Positions 17,946 to 28,734 of a stretch of DNA of 64,000 nt are shown here, in pieces. The translations under genes were made by a program, and so were the position numbers. Position 1 is the first letter of the stretch, and each line of letters begins with the position of its first letter. Under the pieces are notes generated by a model. The model saw only the letters and a list, made by a program, of their open reading frames with translations. It was not told the DNA's origin and made no database searches. This DNA is from Paenibacillus algorifonticola (GTDB taxonomy: Bacteria; Bacillota; Bacilli; Paenibacillales; Paenibacillaceae), in NCBI RefSeq assembly GCF_000971975.1, contig NZ_LAQO01000002.1:248001-312000 (forward strand). Reading direction: 5' to 3'.

Positions 17946-18857
17946 ATGGCGCTTAATTTTCATCAACTGCATATTTTTTATACCGTTGCGGAACGGGGCA
18001 GTTTTTCGGCCGCGGCGCAAGCGCTCCACATGACACAGCCGGCCGTGACGATGCAGGTTCAGTCGCTGGAGGATTATTTTGGCACGAAGCTGCTGCTGCG
18101 TTCCACGAAGCGAATCGAGCTGACGGAAGCGGGGCAGGAGTTGATGCCATACGCGAGACGCAGCATTGAGCTAATTAGAGATACAGATCAAGCGATGAGC
18201 TTGTTTACGAAGCAATTAAAGGGACGGCTGCTGCTTGGAGGCAGTCTGACGATTGGAGAATACATACTGCCGAGGCTGCTAGGTCCTTTCGGGCAAGCTT
18301 ATCCGGACATTGCCATCAGCATGAAGGTGATGAACACGGCGCAAATTATGGAGGATATTATAAATCATCAGCTCAATTTTGGGCTCATTGAAGCGCCGGT
18401 CAATCATCCGGATATGCAGATGGAGGCCGTCATGAGCGATGAGCTGCATCTCGTTGTGCCGCAGGGCCACCCGCTAGCGGGGCGGACGGATGTGACGCTT
18501 ACAGAGGCGGCGAGCTATCCTTTTGTGCTGCGCGAGCAAGGTTCTGGAACGAGGCTTGTGATGGAGGAGCAGCTGAAGCGCAAAAATATTGATCCTTCCG
18601 ATCTAAAGGTCGTCATGGATCTTGGAAGCACTGGCGCGGTAAAATGTGCGGTAGAAGCGGGCTTAGGCATTTCTTTTCTGTCCTCCTCATCGACCAAGCA
18701 TGAAATTGCGCTGGGCTTATTACATAGCGTGCCGATAGTAGATACGAAGTTTAAACGGCAGTTTTATTCGATTTATTTGAAATCTGCGCTGCTGCCGATT
18801 TCTGCGGTCACTTTTTTAACGTTTCTTAGAGAAAATGATTTGAGGAAATGGCTATGA
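17946..18857 (+). CDS. LysR-family transcriptional regulator
   Basis: The 303-residue protein has an N-terminal winged helix-turn-helix (FSAAAQALHMTQPAVTMQVQSLEDYFGTKLL) and a C-terminal periplasmic-binding-protein-like effector domain (about 90-300). The effector and target are unknown; the CysL/CbbR-like subgroup has similar LRE..SGTR motifs (FVLREQGSGTR). An in-frame ATG at 17934 would add four residues; the choice is uncertain. The downstream PHP gene starts 11 bases after its stop, so they are cotranscribed, which is unusual for LysR regulators that normally control a divergent gene. Confidence 0.92.
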   Translation: MALNFHQLHIFYTVAERGSFSAAAQALHMTQPAVTMQVQSLEDYFGTKLLLRSTKRIELTEAGQELMPYARRSIELIRDTDQAMSLFTKQLKGRLLLGGSLTIGEYILPRLLGPFGQAYPDIAISMKVMNTAQIMEDIINHQLNFGLIEAPVNHPDMQMEAVMSDELHLVVPQGHPLAGRTDVTLTEAASYPFVLREQGSGTRLVMEEQLKRKNIDPSDLKVVMDLGSTGAVKCAVEAGLGISFLSSSSTKHEIALGLLHSVPIVDTKFKRQFYSIYLKSALLPISAVTFLTFLRENDLRKWL

Positions 18858-18868
18858 GGAGTGAAGTT

Positions 18869-19735
18869 ATGGGGAAGGTAGATTTACATACGCATACGAC
18901 GGCTTCGGACGGTACAGGCTCCCCGAGTCGCAATGTGCAGCTTGCAAAGGCAGCCGGGCTGGCTGCTATTGCGATTACCGACCATGATACGATGGCTGGA
19001 GTGGAAGAGGCGCTGGCGGAAGGTGAGCGTTTAGGCATCACGGTAGTGCCTGGAGTAGAGCTTAGTACGGTGGCAGATGGGCAGGATATTCATGTGCTTG
19101 GCTATTATGCGAATTGGCGGGATGATCTATGGCAGCAGCGCCTTACGGGGCTGCGTTCTGTTCGTGACAATCGCAATGAATTAATCGTTGCCAAGCTGGT
19201 GGAGCTGGGCCTAGACATAACGCTGGAAGAGGTTATAGCGGTTGCGCTGGAGCACTCTGGCGGTGCGGTGAGCGGGAAGACGGTAGGCCGTCCGCATATT
19301 GCGGAGCTGCTCATTCGCAAAGGAGCAGTCTCTACCATGCAGGAGGCGTTTGACCGTTATCTTGCTTCGGGAAGCGCAGCCTATGTCAATCCGCCACGCG
19401 TGCATCCGTATGAAGCGATCACCTGGATCAAGGAAGCGGGTGGCGTGAGTATACTGGCTCATCCGGGCCTATACGGCAATGACGAGCTGGTGGAGGAATT
19501 GATCCGCAGCGGCGGTGTTCAGGGCATTGAAGTATATCACTCCGATCACGGGCCGCAAGAGGAAGCAAAGTATCTACAGCTTGCCGAGCAATATGGGCTG
19601 ATTGTAACCGGAGGCTCTGATTATCACGGGGAACGGGAAGGCAAGGTGTTCCACGGTGCAATTGGCAGCCGGACGGTGGATGCGGGCGTGCTGGGGAAAT
19701 TGAAGCCTCGGTCTAACGACGGGAGCTCTGAATGA
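18869..19735 (+). CDS. PHP-domain phosphoesterase
   Basis: The 288-residue product has the PHP metal motifs in order: VDLHTHTTASDG, ITDHDTMAG, PGVELST, LAHPGLYG and GGSDYHGE. It resembles the YciV/RNase AM-like group that dephosphorylates 3',5'-nucleoside bisphosphates or trims short RNAs; the exact substrate is inference. The ATG at 18869 follows GAGGAGTG; two upstream in-frame ATGs overlap the LysR gene. A strong bidirectional terminator follows. Confidence 0.88.
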   Translation: MGKVDLHTHTTASDGTGSPSRNVQLAKAAGLAAIAITDHDTMAGVEEALAEGERLGITVVPGVELSTVADGQDIHVLGYYANWRDDLWQQRLTGLRSVRDNRNELIVAKLVELGLDITLEEVIAVALEHSGGAVSGKTVGRPHIAELLIRKGAVSTMQEAFDRYLASGSAAYVNPPRVHPYEAITWIKEAGGVSILAHPGLYGNDELVEELIRSGGVQGIEVYHSDHGPQEEAKYLQLAEQYGLIVTGGSDYHGEREGKVFHGAIGSRTVDAGVLGKLKPRSNDGSSE

Positions 19736-19749
19736 TTGATCTTTTTAAA

Positions 19750-19799
19750 CAAAAAGGACGTGACCAGCTGTGTTTAACAGCAAGGTCACGTCCTTTTTT
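19750..19799. terminator. Bidirectional terminator between PHP gene and rqcH
   Basis: AAAAAGGACGTGACC pairs with GGTCACGTCCTTTTT around an inner GCTGT/ACAGC hairpin, with A/T-runs on both sides. Confidence 0.92.
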
Positions 19800-19860
19800 A
19801 TGGCGTGTAGCAAGGTCAAGTTGTGCAGTTGAGGACGGTCCTCTGAAGCCTACTGTTTTC

Positions 19861-21654
19861 TTAGGTGATTTTTGAAGGCAGCGCTTTGATGCGCTGTTCG
19901 TCTGTCGTTATGAAAAGCGTCTTCTGATGGTCATAGATGACGAAGCCCGGCTTGGCGCCGCTTGGCTTATGCACATGGCGAATCATCGTGTAGTCTACCG
20001 GAATCATGCTGGACGATCTCGCCTGACTGTAATGCGCCGCCAGCATAGCCGCCTCTTCAAGTGTAGCATCGCCGAAGCTGCCTCCGCGAATGACGACATG
20101 CGAACCCGGGATGTCCTTCGTATGCAGCCAAGTGTCGGAGGAAGAGGCGAGACGGTTCGTCAAATATTCGTTTTGCGTATTGTTTTTACCCACGTAAATC
20201 GCAATGTTCTCGGAAGAGGTGTAACAGAGCAGAGAAGGCTGGGCCGCCTTTTTGCGTTTCGGTCCCCGCTTGCTGCTGCGATCTCGCAGGTAGCCCTGCG
20301 CAACCAGCTCCTCGCGAATTTCCTCAGTGTCGGCAAGCGACGCATTGCCGAGCTGCTGGAGCAGAGAGGACAAATAATCAATTTCCGCCTTCGCCAGCTC
20401 CATTTGTTCGCCAACGACAGCGATGCTGTTCTTATGCTTCGTGTAGCGGCGGAAATAGCGCTGCGCATTGTCCGACGGCGTGAGCTGCGGATCAAGCTCA
20501 ATCGTGACCGTCGCTTGATTTTCATCATAAAAGTTAACTAATGTCGCTTCTTTATCCCCGCGCTGGATTTGATGCATATAGGCAGTAAGAAGCTCGCCAA
20601 GGACGCGGTACTTATCGGCATCATGCGCGCCAACGAGTGTTTCTTCCAGCTTGTCGATTTTTTTAATGTTTTTGGCTTTTTCATTTTGCACAAAACGGAT
20701 CAGGTCTGAGGCGCGCTGCTTCACTGTATCCCGTTCGGCTTTATCGCCATAAAAGTCCTCCAGCATTTCGCTGACGGTAGGGAAGCTTACGGTTTCCCCT
20801 TCCAAATGCGTGAGCGCTGTAACGGAAAAATAAGCTTTGCCTTTAGCGTTCGTCACGATGGCAGGCTCAAATTCGCCCCGCTTTACTTTGCCCATTAAAG
20901 CAGAGAAGCTCGGCCATAAGGCATCTGCGGAATCATTAGCGCGGTAAGCAATCTCCTTGGCAAGCAGCGGACTTAAACCGCTGAAAGCGTCTACCAGCTG
21001 CTGAAAAACGGGAGCATCCGCACGAGCTTGCTTCTCCGCTGCTGGCGTGCTGTCAGCTTCATCGCCAGCTGCTTCGGCATGAGCCGGCTCCGGCTTGTGG
21101 AGCGCCTCGTGGAACTGTTCCTCTTCATCAATGGCAAGCGGGTCAAGCTTTCCTTGGTCAGGGGGAGAGACGTAGCTGCTGCCCGGCATGACGATGCGGA
21201 AGCTGCTGATAGAAGGCGTGACATGATGAATGCCGTCATGGATGATGCCCGTAGCCGGATCAAGCAAAATAATGTTGCTGTGCCGCCCCATAATTTCAAT
21301 AATAATGCGTTTCAAGGATAAATCGCCGAGCTCGTCGCGGTGCCGAATATCGATATGTATAATTCGTTCCCGTCCGATCTGGCTAATCGCTTCAATGACG
21401 CCGCCCTCGCAGTATTTGCGCAGCAGCATGCAGAACATCGGGGCTTCCATCGGATTGACGTAAGTGCCCGTCGTCCAGTGAAGCCGCGGATAGGTGGGAT
21501 TGGCGGAAAGCAGCAGCTTGCCGTTCATTCCGGCTCCGCGAATGCTGAAGATGAGGTCGTTTGCTGTCGGCTGGTGAATTTTATGAATGCGGGCGCCGAT
21601 GCAGCGCTGCAAATCATCTATTATTGCATGTATAACAATGCCGTCTAAGGCCAT
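19861..21654 (-). CDS. rqcH: RqcH, ribosome quality control NFACT protein
   Basis: The 597-residue protein has the NFACT-N domain (MALDGIVIHAIIDDL; RHRDELGDLSLKRII holds the conserved Asp-Glu segment), a helix-hairpin-helix region, a coiled coil (about 290-440) and the NFACT-R domain (DTWLHTKDIPGSHVVIRGG). RqcH binds obstructed 50S subunits with peptidyl-tRNA and recruits tRNA-Ala for C-terminal Ala tailing, marking the chain for degradation. Older annotation calls it fibronectin-binding protein. It is divergent from a P-type Ca2+ ATPase, the same arrangement as yloA/yloB of B. subtilis. Confidence 0.95.
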   Translation of the reverse strand: MALDGIVIHAIIDDLQRCIGARIHKIHQPTANDLIFSIRGAGMNGKLLLSANPTYPRLHWTTGTYVNPMEAPMFCMLLRKYCEGGVIEAISQIGRERIIHIDIRHRDELGDLSLKRIIIEIMGRHSNIILLDPATGIIHDGIHHVTPSISSFRIVMPGSSYVSPPDQGKLDPLAIDEEEQFHEALHKPEPAHAEAAGDEADSTPAAEKQARADAPVFQQLVDAFSGLSPLLAKEIAYRANDSADALWPSFSALMGKVKRGEFEPAIVTNAKGKAYFSVTALTHLEGETVSFPTVSEMLEDFYGDKAERDTVKQRASDLIRFVQNEKAKNIKKIDKLEETLVGAHDADKYRVLGELLTAYMHQIQRGDKEATLVNFYDENQATVTIELDPQLTPSDNAQRYFRRYTKHKNSIAVVGEQMELAKAEIDYLSSLLQQLGNASLADTEEIREELVAQGYLRDRSSKRGPKRKKAAQPSLLCYTSSENIAIYVGKNNTQNEYLTNRLASSSDTWLHTKDIPGSHVVIRGGSFGDATLEEAAMLAAHYSQARSSSMIPVDYTMIRHVHKPSGAKPGFVIYDHQKTLFITTDEQRIKALPSKIT

Positions 21655-21841
21655 AATTCGCTAGCTCCTTTATGTTTCAGGTCACTCGGGGCTCCTGAAA
21701 TCGGTACGTATTTCTCTATCATGCCATAGTTGAGGCAAAAACTTAACCCCTTGTTGGGATATTTTGCGGGTTGTCCGAATACATTTAGGCTTGAGAGGCT
21801 GTCCGAGGGGCGCTGAGGCATATACGGGAGGGAAACAAGCG

Positions 21842-24634
21842 ATGGAACAATTGAAATGGCATCAATTGGGTAAAGGGGAGCTGACGCAAGCGCTGAACAG
21901 CATCCCGGAGCAGGGGCTGGCTGCCGCTGAAGCGGCGGAAAGGTTGCAGCGGGATGGGCACAATGAGCTGACCGAGGGCAAGCGGGTATCGCCCATCATG
22001 CTGTTTCTCAATCAGTTCAAGGATTTTATGGTATTGGTGCTCATGGGCGCTACTCTTATATCGGGGCTTCTGGGCGAATATTTGGATGCGGTAACGATTA
22101 TCGCCATTATCGTCATTAATTCCGTGCTCGGCTTCGTGCAGGAGTTTCGGGCGGAAAAGTCGCTGCATGCGTTAAAAGAAATGTCAGCCCCGTCAGCAAA
22201 GGTTTTGCGCGGTGGGCAAATAATGGATATTCCAGCGAAGGAGTTGGTCGTTGGTGATGTGATTCTGCTGGAGAGCGGGGACCGCATTCCGGCCGATGTG
22301 CGGCTGCTGGAGGCGAACAGCTGCTATACGGAGGAATCTGCCTTAACCGGCGAGTCAGTGCCAGTCGGCAAACATGCGATGGCGATTTCCGAGGCAGAGT
22401 TGCCGCTCGGTGATCAGCGCAACATCGGCTTTATGGGTACGATGGTCACTCGGGGCACCGCGAAGGGCATGGTCATTCGTACCGGAATGAAAACGGAGAT
22501 GGGCACGATTGCCGAGCTTATCCAGCAGACGGAGTCGATGGAAACGCCGCTGCAGCACAGGCTGGAGCAGCTGGGCAAAATTTTGATCGCCGTCGCCATT
22601 GGCCTGACGATTATTGTTGTTGCAGCAGGAATCCTGCATGGACAGCCTGCTTATGGCATGTTTTTGGCTGGAGTCAGCCTTGCTGTAGCGGCTATTCCGG
22701 AAGGTTTGCCCGCTATTGTGACGATTGCGCTCGCGCTCGGCGTACAGCGGATGATCAAGCGCAAGGCCATCGTCCGGAAGCTGCCGTCGGTGGAGACGCT
22801 CGGCTGCGCCTCGGTTATTTGCTCGGACAAAACAGGTACGCTGACGCAAAATAAAATGACCGTCACGACCATTTGGATGGGCGGACGCCGCCTCGATGTA
22901 ACCGGGCAGGGCTATGAGCCCGTCGGCGCGATTATGGAGGGCGGGGAGCCCGTCGATATGAAGCATGACGCCTCGCTTAAACGGCTGCTGCAAGTTGCGG
23001 CGCTGTGCAATAATGCTTCGATTTATCAGGTGGAGCCGGAGGATGGGCGCAAGCGCAGTGGTAAAAATGCAGGGGCGGCGAAGCAGGAGTGGGTGCTGAA
23101 TGGCGATCCGACCGAAGGAGCGCTCGTCGTGCTGGCAGCGAAGCTAGGCTTGACCGCCAAATCGCTGGAAGGACTGTACAAGCGAGAGCGGGAGTTCCCG
23201 TTCGATTCGGAGCGCAAGCTGATGTCGGTGTTGGCATCCCATCAAGGAGGACGCGTCATTTACGCGAAAGGCGCTCCAGATGTGCTCATGCACCAGTGCA
23301 GCTATGTGCTGTGGGACGGCAAGGTTGTGCCGTTTACAGGTACGCTTAAGCAAAAATATGCCGAGGCCAGCGAAGAGATGGCCCAGTCAGCGCTGCGTGT
23401 GCTCGGTCTCGCTTACCGTGATCTGCGGGCGACAGATAAATGCAATAGCGAGGCGGAGGCGGAGAGCCAGCTCGTATTCGTAGGGCTTACGGGCATGATT
23501 GACCCGCCGCGCCGCGAAGCGAGGGAAGCGATTGCGGTATGCCGCCGCGCAGGCATCAAGACTGTGATGATTACAGGCGATCACCAGTTGACTGCGGAAG
23601 CGATTGCTGGGCAGCTCGGCATTATGCCGCGCGGCGGCATCGCGATGAGCGGGAAGCAGCTTGAAAGCATGAGCGATGAGCAATTGGATCGTCTGGTAGA
23701 CAATGTGTACGTCTATGCTCGCGTATCACCGGAGCATAAGCTACGCATCGTCAAGTCGCTTCAGCGCCAAGGGCATGTCGTTGCGATGACGGGCGATGGA
23801 GTAAACGATGCGCCAGCAATTAAAGCAGCGGATATCGGTATTTCAATGGGGATTACCGGAACGGATGTATCCAAGGAAGCTTCCGCGCTCATTTTGAGCG
23901 ATGACAATTTCGCTTCCATTGTTTCGGCCATTGAGGAGGGGCGGAATATTTATGAAAATATCCGCAAATTCATTCGCTACTTGCTGGCCTCCAATGTCGG
24001 CGAAATTATGACGATGCTGCTTGCTATGATGGTAGGCTTGCCGCTGCCGCTCGTACCGATCCAAATTTTATGGGTCAATTTGGTGACCGATGGGCTGCCG
24101 GCGATGGCGCTCGGCGTCGATCAGGCGGAGAAGGATTTAATGAGCCAGAAGCCGCGCTCGGCGAAAGAAAATATTTTTGCCCGCCGCCTTGGTTGGAAAA
24201 TCATTAGCCGCGGCTTGCTGATCGGCGTATGTACGCTCGGGGCATTCTGGATTACGCTGATCGAGGCACCGGGAAGCACAGAGCATTTGGTTAAAGCGCA
24301 GACCGTCGCGTTTGCAACACTCGTAATGGCGCAGCTCATTCATGTGTTTGACTGCCGCAGCTCGCGCTCGATTTTTCACCGTAATCCGCTGCAAAATCGT
24401 TATTTGGTGCTCGCTGTATTATCGTCGCTCATTATGATGCTCGGTGTGCTTTACATTGAGCCGCTGCAGCCTATTTTCAAAACGGTGCCGCTCGGACTGC
24501 GTGAATGGTGCCTCGTATTTGTCGCCGCTGGCATTCCGACCTTCCTAATGGGAGTTGGCAGCGTGCTGGGCACATCCAAGCCCAAAAACAAATCGGGCAA
24601 GCTGACGTTTGGCTCCAAAATGTCTACGAGATAA
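21842..24634 (+). CDS. yloB: Calcium-translocating P-type ATPase (SERCA type)
   Basis: The 930-residue protein has the P-type ATPase layout: actuator domain with [10 protein letters not shown], helix M4 with PEGLPA (Ca2+ site), phosphorylation motif [16 protein letters not shown] in the nucleotide domain, [17 protein letters not shown] in the hinge, and six C-terminal membrane helices. It pumps Ca2+ out of the cytoplasm and is linked to sporulation in B. subtilis (YloB). The ATG at 21842 follows GGGAGGGAAA; the open frame begins 26 codons earlier without support. Together with the Cax antiporter at 7633 it gives two Ca2+ exporters. Confidence 0.95.
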   Translation: MEQLKWHQLGKGELTQALNSIPEQGLAAAEAAERLQRDGHNELTEGKRVSPIMLFLNQFKDFMVLVLMGATLISGLLGEYLDAVTIIAIIVINSVLGFVQEFRAEKSLHALKEMSAPSAKVLRGGQIMDIPAKELVVGDVILLESGDRIPADVRLLEANSCYTEESALTGESVPVGKHAMAISEAELPLGDQRNIGFMGTMVTRGTAKGMVIRTGMKTEMGTIAELIQQTESMETPLQHRLEQLGKILIAVAIGLTIIVVAAGILHGQPAYGMFLAGVSLAVAAIPEGLPAIVTIALALGVQRMIKRKAIVRKLPSVETLGCASVICSDKTGTLTQNKMTVTTIWMGGRRLDVTGQGYEPVGAIMEGGEPVDMKHDASLKRLLQVAALCNNASIYQVEPEDGRKRSGKNAGAAKQEWVLNGDPTEGALVVLAAKLGLTAKSLEGLYKREREFPFDSERKLMSVLASHQGGRVIYAKGAPDVLMHQCSYVLWDGKVVPFTGTLKQKYAEASEEMAQSALRVLGLAYRDLRATDKCNSEAEAESQLVFVGLTGMIDPPRREAREAIAVCRRAGIKTVMITGDHQLTAEAIAGQLGIMPRGGIAMSGKQLESMSDEQLDRLVDNVYVYARVSPEHKLRIVKSLQRQGHVVAMTGDGVNDAPAIKAADIGISMGITGTDVSKEASALILSDDNFASIVSAIEEGRNIYENIRKFIRYLLASNVGEIMTMLLAMMVGLPLPLVPIQILWVNLVTDGLPAMALGVDQAEKDLMSQKPRSAKENIFARRLGWKIISRGLLIGVCTLGAFWITLIEAPGSTEHLVKAQTVAFATLVMAQLIHVFDCRSSRSIFHRNPLQNRYLVLAVLSSLIMMLGVLYIEPLQPIFKTVPLGLREWCLVFVAAGIPTFLMGVGSVLGTSKPKNKSGKLTFGSKMSTR

Positions 24635-24754
24635 CATAAAAGTACAAAAGTTGATGTATTTAGTGAATAGTGTTTATCCAAGCTTTGCGGTATGCTATCA
24701 TTAATCAGAATCTTTTATTTATCAATGATAGCCGCGGCAAAGGAGCGTACACAT

Positions 24755-25585
24755 ATGAATTTCACGAAAATGCACGGATTAGGAAATGATTTTATCGTTA
24801 TTGCAGGTGAGCAGCAGCTTCCGGATAACGCAGCACAGCTTGCTATCGATTTGTGCAACCGATTTTTTGGGATTGGCGCAGACGGTCTCGTATACATTTT
24901 GCCTTCGGAAAATGCGGATTTCCGCATGCGTATCATTAATTCTGACGGCTCTGAAGCAGAGCAATGCGGCAACGCGATTCGCTGCGTCGCAAAATACGTG
25001 TATGACAACGGCTTAACTAATAAAGAACTAATTACGATTGAAACGCTTGGCGCAGGTGCACAGGCGGTGCAATTGAGAGTAGAGGGCGGCAAGGTTCAAA
25101 CCGTTCGCGTTGATATGGGCGAGCCGATTTTGAATGGCTTGGCGGTGCCAACAACGGTAGACCAGGAGCAGGTTGTAGAGCATCCGATTGAAGTAGACGG
25201 TCGCGAGTTCCGCTTTACTGCTGTATCTATGGGCAACCCGCATTGCGTGATCTACGTAGATGATGCGGCTAATTTCGACTTGGCTGCATGGGGTCCAAAG
25301 CTGGAGACGCACCCAATGTTCCCACGGAAAATCAACGTAGAATTCGTAACGGTCAATTCCCGCGAGCATACGGAAATGCGCGTATGGGAACGCGGTGCAG
25401 GCCCGACGCTTGCTTGTGGTACAGGCGCTTGCGCGACGGTCGTTGCTTCGGTGCTGAATGGTTACACGGATCGGACGGCAACGGTGTCGCTAAAGGGCGG
25501 CGATCTGCTCATTGAATGGAATGAAGCGGACAATCATGTATATATGACAGGGCCAGCGGCAGAAGTTTTCCGCGGCTCATTATAA
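24755..25585 (+). CDS. dapF: Diaminopimelate epimerase
   Basis: The 276-residue enzyme converts LL- to meso-diaminopimelate for lysine and peptidoglycan synthesis. Both catalytic cysteines are visible, in EAEQCGNAIRC and LACGTGACA. The start (MNFTKMHGLGNDF) follows AAAGGAG. It lies 13 bases before the methyltransferase/MTHFR gene, so the two form an operon. In B. subtilis dapF is located elsewhere, so this is a local rearrangement relative to the ylo block. Confidence 0.97.
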   Translation: MNFTKMHGLGNDFIVIAGEQQLPDNAAQLAIDLCNRFFGIGADGLVYILPSENADFRMRIINSDGSEAEQCGNAIRCVAKYVYDNGLTNKELITIETLGAGAQAVQLRVEGGKVQTVRVDMGEPILNGLAVPTTVDQEQVVEHPIEVDGREFRFTAVSMGNPHCVIYVDDAANFDLAAWGPKLETHPMFPRKINVEFVTVNSREHTEMRVWERGAGPTLACGTGACATVVASVLNGYTDRTATVSLKGGDLLIEWNEADNHVYMTGPAAEVFRGSL

Positions 25586-25598
25586 GGCGGATACGGCT

Positions 25599-27494
25599 AT
25601 GGGAGAGATGAACAGCAAACCGGATTTGCGCTCAGCAATTGCTGAGCGCATCTTGACTGGGGACGGCGCAATGGGAACCTTTCTTTATCAGATGGGGTTC
25701 CCTGTCGGCGTTTCCTATGAGGAATTTAATATTTTGCGTCCTGATGTAATCGAAAATGTTCACCGCCGATATTATGAAGCGGGAGCACAGGTCATTGAAA
25801 CGAACACGTTTTCGGCTAACCTGGAAAAACTATCGATTTACGGCTTGGAAGCGGAAATGGAAGCGATTAACCGTGCCGGTGTCCGTATTGCCCGCGCTGC
25901 ATCCGGCCCGGATGCTTACGTAGTAGGGGCGGTCGGCTCGATTCGCGCCGGAAAGCTTAAAAATACAAGAACCGTCCGCGTCAGCGATGCTTATGAGCGC
26001 CAAATGGCGGCACTGCTGACAGAGGGCGTTGATGGTTTTATGCTTGAAACGTTTTACGATCTTGACGAGATGCTGCTGGCGCTGCGGATTGCCCGCAAGC
26101 TGACGGATATTCCGGTCATCTGCCAATTCGCAGTTGAAGACGTTGGCCGTACGCAGGATGGCGTCAGCTTGAGACAGGCGTTCGACCAGCTTACAGAGGA
26201 AGGCGCAGATGTCGTTGGCTTTAACTGCCGAAGCGGCCCGAATGGGATTATGAGGGCGATGAAAGCGATCGAAGGGGAAGCAACATGGCCGCTGTCGATT
26301 TTTCCGAACGCCGGTATTCCTGACTATGTGGATGGAAAATATACGTATGCGGCAACGCCGGAATATTTTGCAGCATCTGCTCGCGAATTTGCGGATTACG
26401 GAGCACGTATTGTCGGTGGCTGCTGTGGTACGACTCCTGAGCATGTCGCTGCTATGGCAGCGGCGCTGAACCACTATTCACCGCAAAGCGGTTCACAGGC
26501 AGTTGGAGAAACGGCTGTTGCGGAAGTAGAGACCCTTGTTATTAACGAACAACCACCGGTGAAACTGGAAATTCCGGATGTCATCGTGCCAACTGAGCCG
26601 AACATCGTGGATAAGGTCCGCGAGCGTCATACCGTTATTGTCGAGCTGGATCCGCCTCGCGATCTGGATATTAGCAAGTTTATGGCGGGAGCAGCAGCGC
26701 TGAAGGCATGTGGAACGGACGCTGTTACGATGGCGGATAATTCGCTGGCGGTTACGCGCATGAGCAATTTGGCGCTCGCTGCGCTCGTACAAGAGAAGGT
26801 CGGCTTGCGTCCGCTCGTGCATATTGCTTGTCGAGACCGAAATTTGATCGGTACGCAATCCCACTTGATGGGCCTTGACGCGCTTGGCATTGACCATGTG
26901 CTTGCTGTAACAGGCGATCCGGCACGATTTGGCGATTTGCCTGATTCCAGCTCCGTCTATGATTTTACTTCCTTCGAGATGATTCGGATGACGAAGCAAC
27001 TGAATGAAGGCATTGCCTTCTCCGGCAAGCCGCTGAAGCAGAAAGCAAACTTCATCGTTGGCGCCGCTTTTAACCCAAATGTGAAACATCTGGACAAAGC
27101 CGTGCAGCGACTGGAGCGCAAAATTAAATCCGGTGCCGATTATATTATGACGCAGCCGGTCTACGATCCGGCTTTGATTAAACAAATCGCAGAGGCTACC
27201 AGCCATCTTCCGATTCCTGTTTTTATTGGTATTATGCCGCTAGCGAGCGGACGCAATGCTGAGTACCTGCACAATGAGGTGCCGGGCATCCAGCTGTCAG
27301 ATGAAGTTCGCCAGCGGATGGCTGGACTTGAAGGGGAAGCGGGGCGTGCTGAAGGCGTCCGTATTGCCAAGGAGCTTCTGGATGAGGCGGTGCTCCATTT
27401 CAAAGGCATTTACCTGATTACACCGTTTATGTTTTATGATATGGCGGTACAGCTTACGGAATATGTTTGGGAGAAAACAGGCGTTCATCGTTAA
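25599..27494 (+). CDS. yitJ: Bifunctional homocysteine S-methyltransferase / methylenetetrahydrofolate reductase
   Basis: The 631-residue fusion has an N-terminal homocysteine methyltransferase barrel (about 1-300; Zn-binding Cys in GFNCRSGPNG and GGCCGTTPEH) and a C-terminal MTHFR barrel (about 335-625; VIVELDPPRDLD, LAVTGDPARFGD, ADYIMTQPVYDP). It fits YitJ of B. subtilis, which reduces methylene-THF and passes methyl to homocysteine. I see no S-box (SAM) riboswitch upstream: the gene is coupled to dapF instead. Confidence 0.93.
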   Translation: MGEMNSKPDLRSAIAERILTGDGAMGTFLYQMGFPVGVSYEEFNILRPDVIENVHRRYYEAGAQVIETNTFSANLEKLSIYGLEAEMEAINRAGVRIARAASGPDAYVVGAVGSIRAGKLKNTRTVRVSDAYERQMAALLTEGVDGFMLETFYDLDEMLLALRIARKLTDIPVICQFAVEDVGRTQDGVSLRQAFDQLTEEGADVVGFNCRSGPNGIMRAMKAIEGEATWPLSIFPNAGIPDYVDGKYTYAATPEYFAASAREFADYGARIVGGCCGTTPEHVAAMAAALNHYSPQSGSQAVGETAVAEVETLVINEQPPVKLEIPDVIVPTEPNIVDKVRERHTVIVELDPPRDLDISKFMAGAAALKACGTDAVTMADNSLAVTRMSNLALAALVQEKVGLRPLVHIACRDRNLIGTQSHLMGLDALGIDHVLAVTGDPARFGDLPDSSSVYDFTSFEMIRMTKQLNEGIAFSGKPLKQKANFIVGAAFNPNVKHLDKAVQRLERKIKSGADYIMTQPVYDPALIKQIAEATSHLPIPVFIGIMPLASGRNAEYLHNEVPGIQLSDEVRQRMAGLEGEAGRAEGVRIAKELLDEAVLHFKGIYLITPFMFYDMAVQLTEYVWEKTGVHR

Positions 27495-27559
27495 TAGCAT
27501 CGTAATGTATAAGGGGAAAGTGCCATTTTCATGTAGAATTTGCGCTTTGCCCTTGTTCG

Positions 27560-27588
27560 TTGCGCCAAAATCATTTAAGATGTATACT
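27560..27588 (+). promoter_or_regulatory. Candidate promoter of the remA-gmk-rpoZ operon
   Basis: TTGCGC and TATACT are separated by 17 bases. A leader of about 240 nt follows with a hairpin (ATACGT / ACGTAT at 27662-27686). No gene is seen in the 333-base gap; yloC, which precedes remA in B. subtilis, is absent. Confidence 0.45.
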
Positions 27589-27827
27589 AATGAATACTGC
27601 CTCCCTGACTGTTTGGAATAGCAAGGCGAGGACAGGCTGTCGTACAGTTCGGATGTTGTCTATACGTCCGCCTAGCGGAAAACGTATGCCCCGGACTTTT
27701 TTCGTCAACAATAATGCAATAGTTCTGCCGTTATTTGGCAGGTGGAGTGCATTCATCGTCCAAATACTTATACTTATATCTTGTTTATTCGGGCAGTTGC
27801 ACGAGGGAGACCGGAGGGGGAGCTTAC

Positions 27828-28088
27828 TTGGCTATTAAACTAATTAATATTGGCTTTGGCAACATTGTGTCAGCCAACCGCATTATTTCAATCGTGAGCC
27901 CCGAATCGGCGCCGATTAAGCGGATTATCCAGGAAGCGCGCGACCGTCATATGCTTATTGATGCCACATATGGAAGACGTACGCGAGCGGTAATTATTAC
28001 GGACAGCGACCACGTTATTCTATCAGCAGTACAGCCGGAGACGGTAGCACACCGTCTTTCCACCAAGGATGACGATAACGACGAATAG
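27828..28088 (+). CDS. remA: Extracellular matrix regulator RemA
   Basis: The 86-residue protein matches RemA/YlzA ([53 protein letters not shown]). RemA is a ring-forming DNA-binding activator of biofilm matrix and osmoprotection genes in B. subtilis. It begins with TTG after GGAGGGGG; the open frame extends upstream without support. It is followed 13 bases later by gmk. Confidence 0.97.
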   Translation: MAIKLINIGFGNIVSANRIISIVSPESAPIKRIIQEARDRHMLIDATYGRRTRAVIITDSDHVILSAVQPETVAHRLSTKDDDNDE

Positions 28089-28101
28089 TACGGGGAGTCT
28101 T

Positions 28102-28719
28102 ATGAATAAGGGATTGTTAATTGTATTGTCCGGTCCATCCGGCGTAGGTAAAGGGACGGTATGCTCCGTTCTGCGGAAAAAGATGCCTGATCTCGTATAC
28201 TCTGTCTCGGCGACGACTCGTTCACCGCGGCAAGGGGAAATTGATGGCGTAAACTATTTCTTTAAGACACGAGAGCAGTTTCAGGAAATGATGGCTTGTG
28301 ATGCCTTGCTGGAGCATGCGGAGTATGTCGGCAATTGCTACGGCACGCCGCGCGATTTCGTTGAACGGACACTGGCAGGCGGTCAGGATGTCATTTTGGA
28401 AATTGAGGTTCAAGGCGCTTTGAAGGTAAAGGAAAAATTTCCGGAAGGCGTGTTTATTTTTCTCGTGCCGCCATCCTTGGATGAGCTGAAGCAGCGCATT
28501 ACGGGGCGTGGTACGGAGACGCAGGACACGATTAATCACCGGATGACGGTGGCGGAAGAAGAGATGAATCTGCTTAGCCATTATGATTATGCGGTCGTGA
28601 ACGATGAGATTGAGGCTGCTTGTCACCGAATCGAGAGCATCATTACGGCTGAACATTGCAAGGCAAGCAAATATTTAGCGGAGCTGGGCGAGCTGCCAGC
28701 TGCAATCGAGAAAGCCTAA
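28102..28719 (+). CDS. gmk: Guanylate kinase
   Basis: The 205-residue enzyme phosphorylates GMP to GDP with ATP. It shows the P-loop [12 protein letters not shown] and the GMP-binding region ([19 protein letters not shown]). The start at 28102 follows GGGGAG; 11 extra upstream codons are open. It sits in the conserved remA-gmk-rpoZ order. Confidence 0.97.
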   Translation: MNKGLLIVLSGPSGVGKGTVCSVLRKKMPDLVYSVSATTRSPRQGEIDGVNYFFKTREQFQEMMACDALLEHAEYVGNCYGTPRDFVERTLAGGQDVILEIEVQGALKVKEKFPEGVFIFLVPPSLDELKQRITGRGTETQDTINHRMTVAEEEMNLLSHYDYAVVNDEIEAACHRIESIITAEHCKASKYLAELGELPAAIEKA

Positions 28720-28734
28720 GCGAGGAGATGGAAC

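Noticed and set aside
25500..25610. SAM (S-box) riboswitch before the homocysteine methyltransferase/MTHFR gene
   Set aside because: Expected from B. subtilis yitJ, but only 13 bases separate it from dapF, so no room exists for one.
27589..27827. Possible yloC gene or leader RNA before remA
   Set aside because: No frame gives a YloC-like protein; only a short hairpin is visible.
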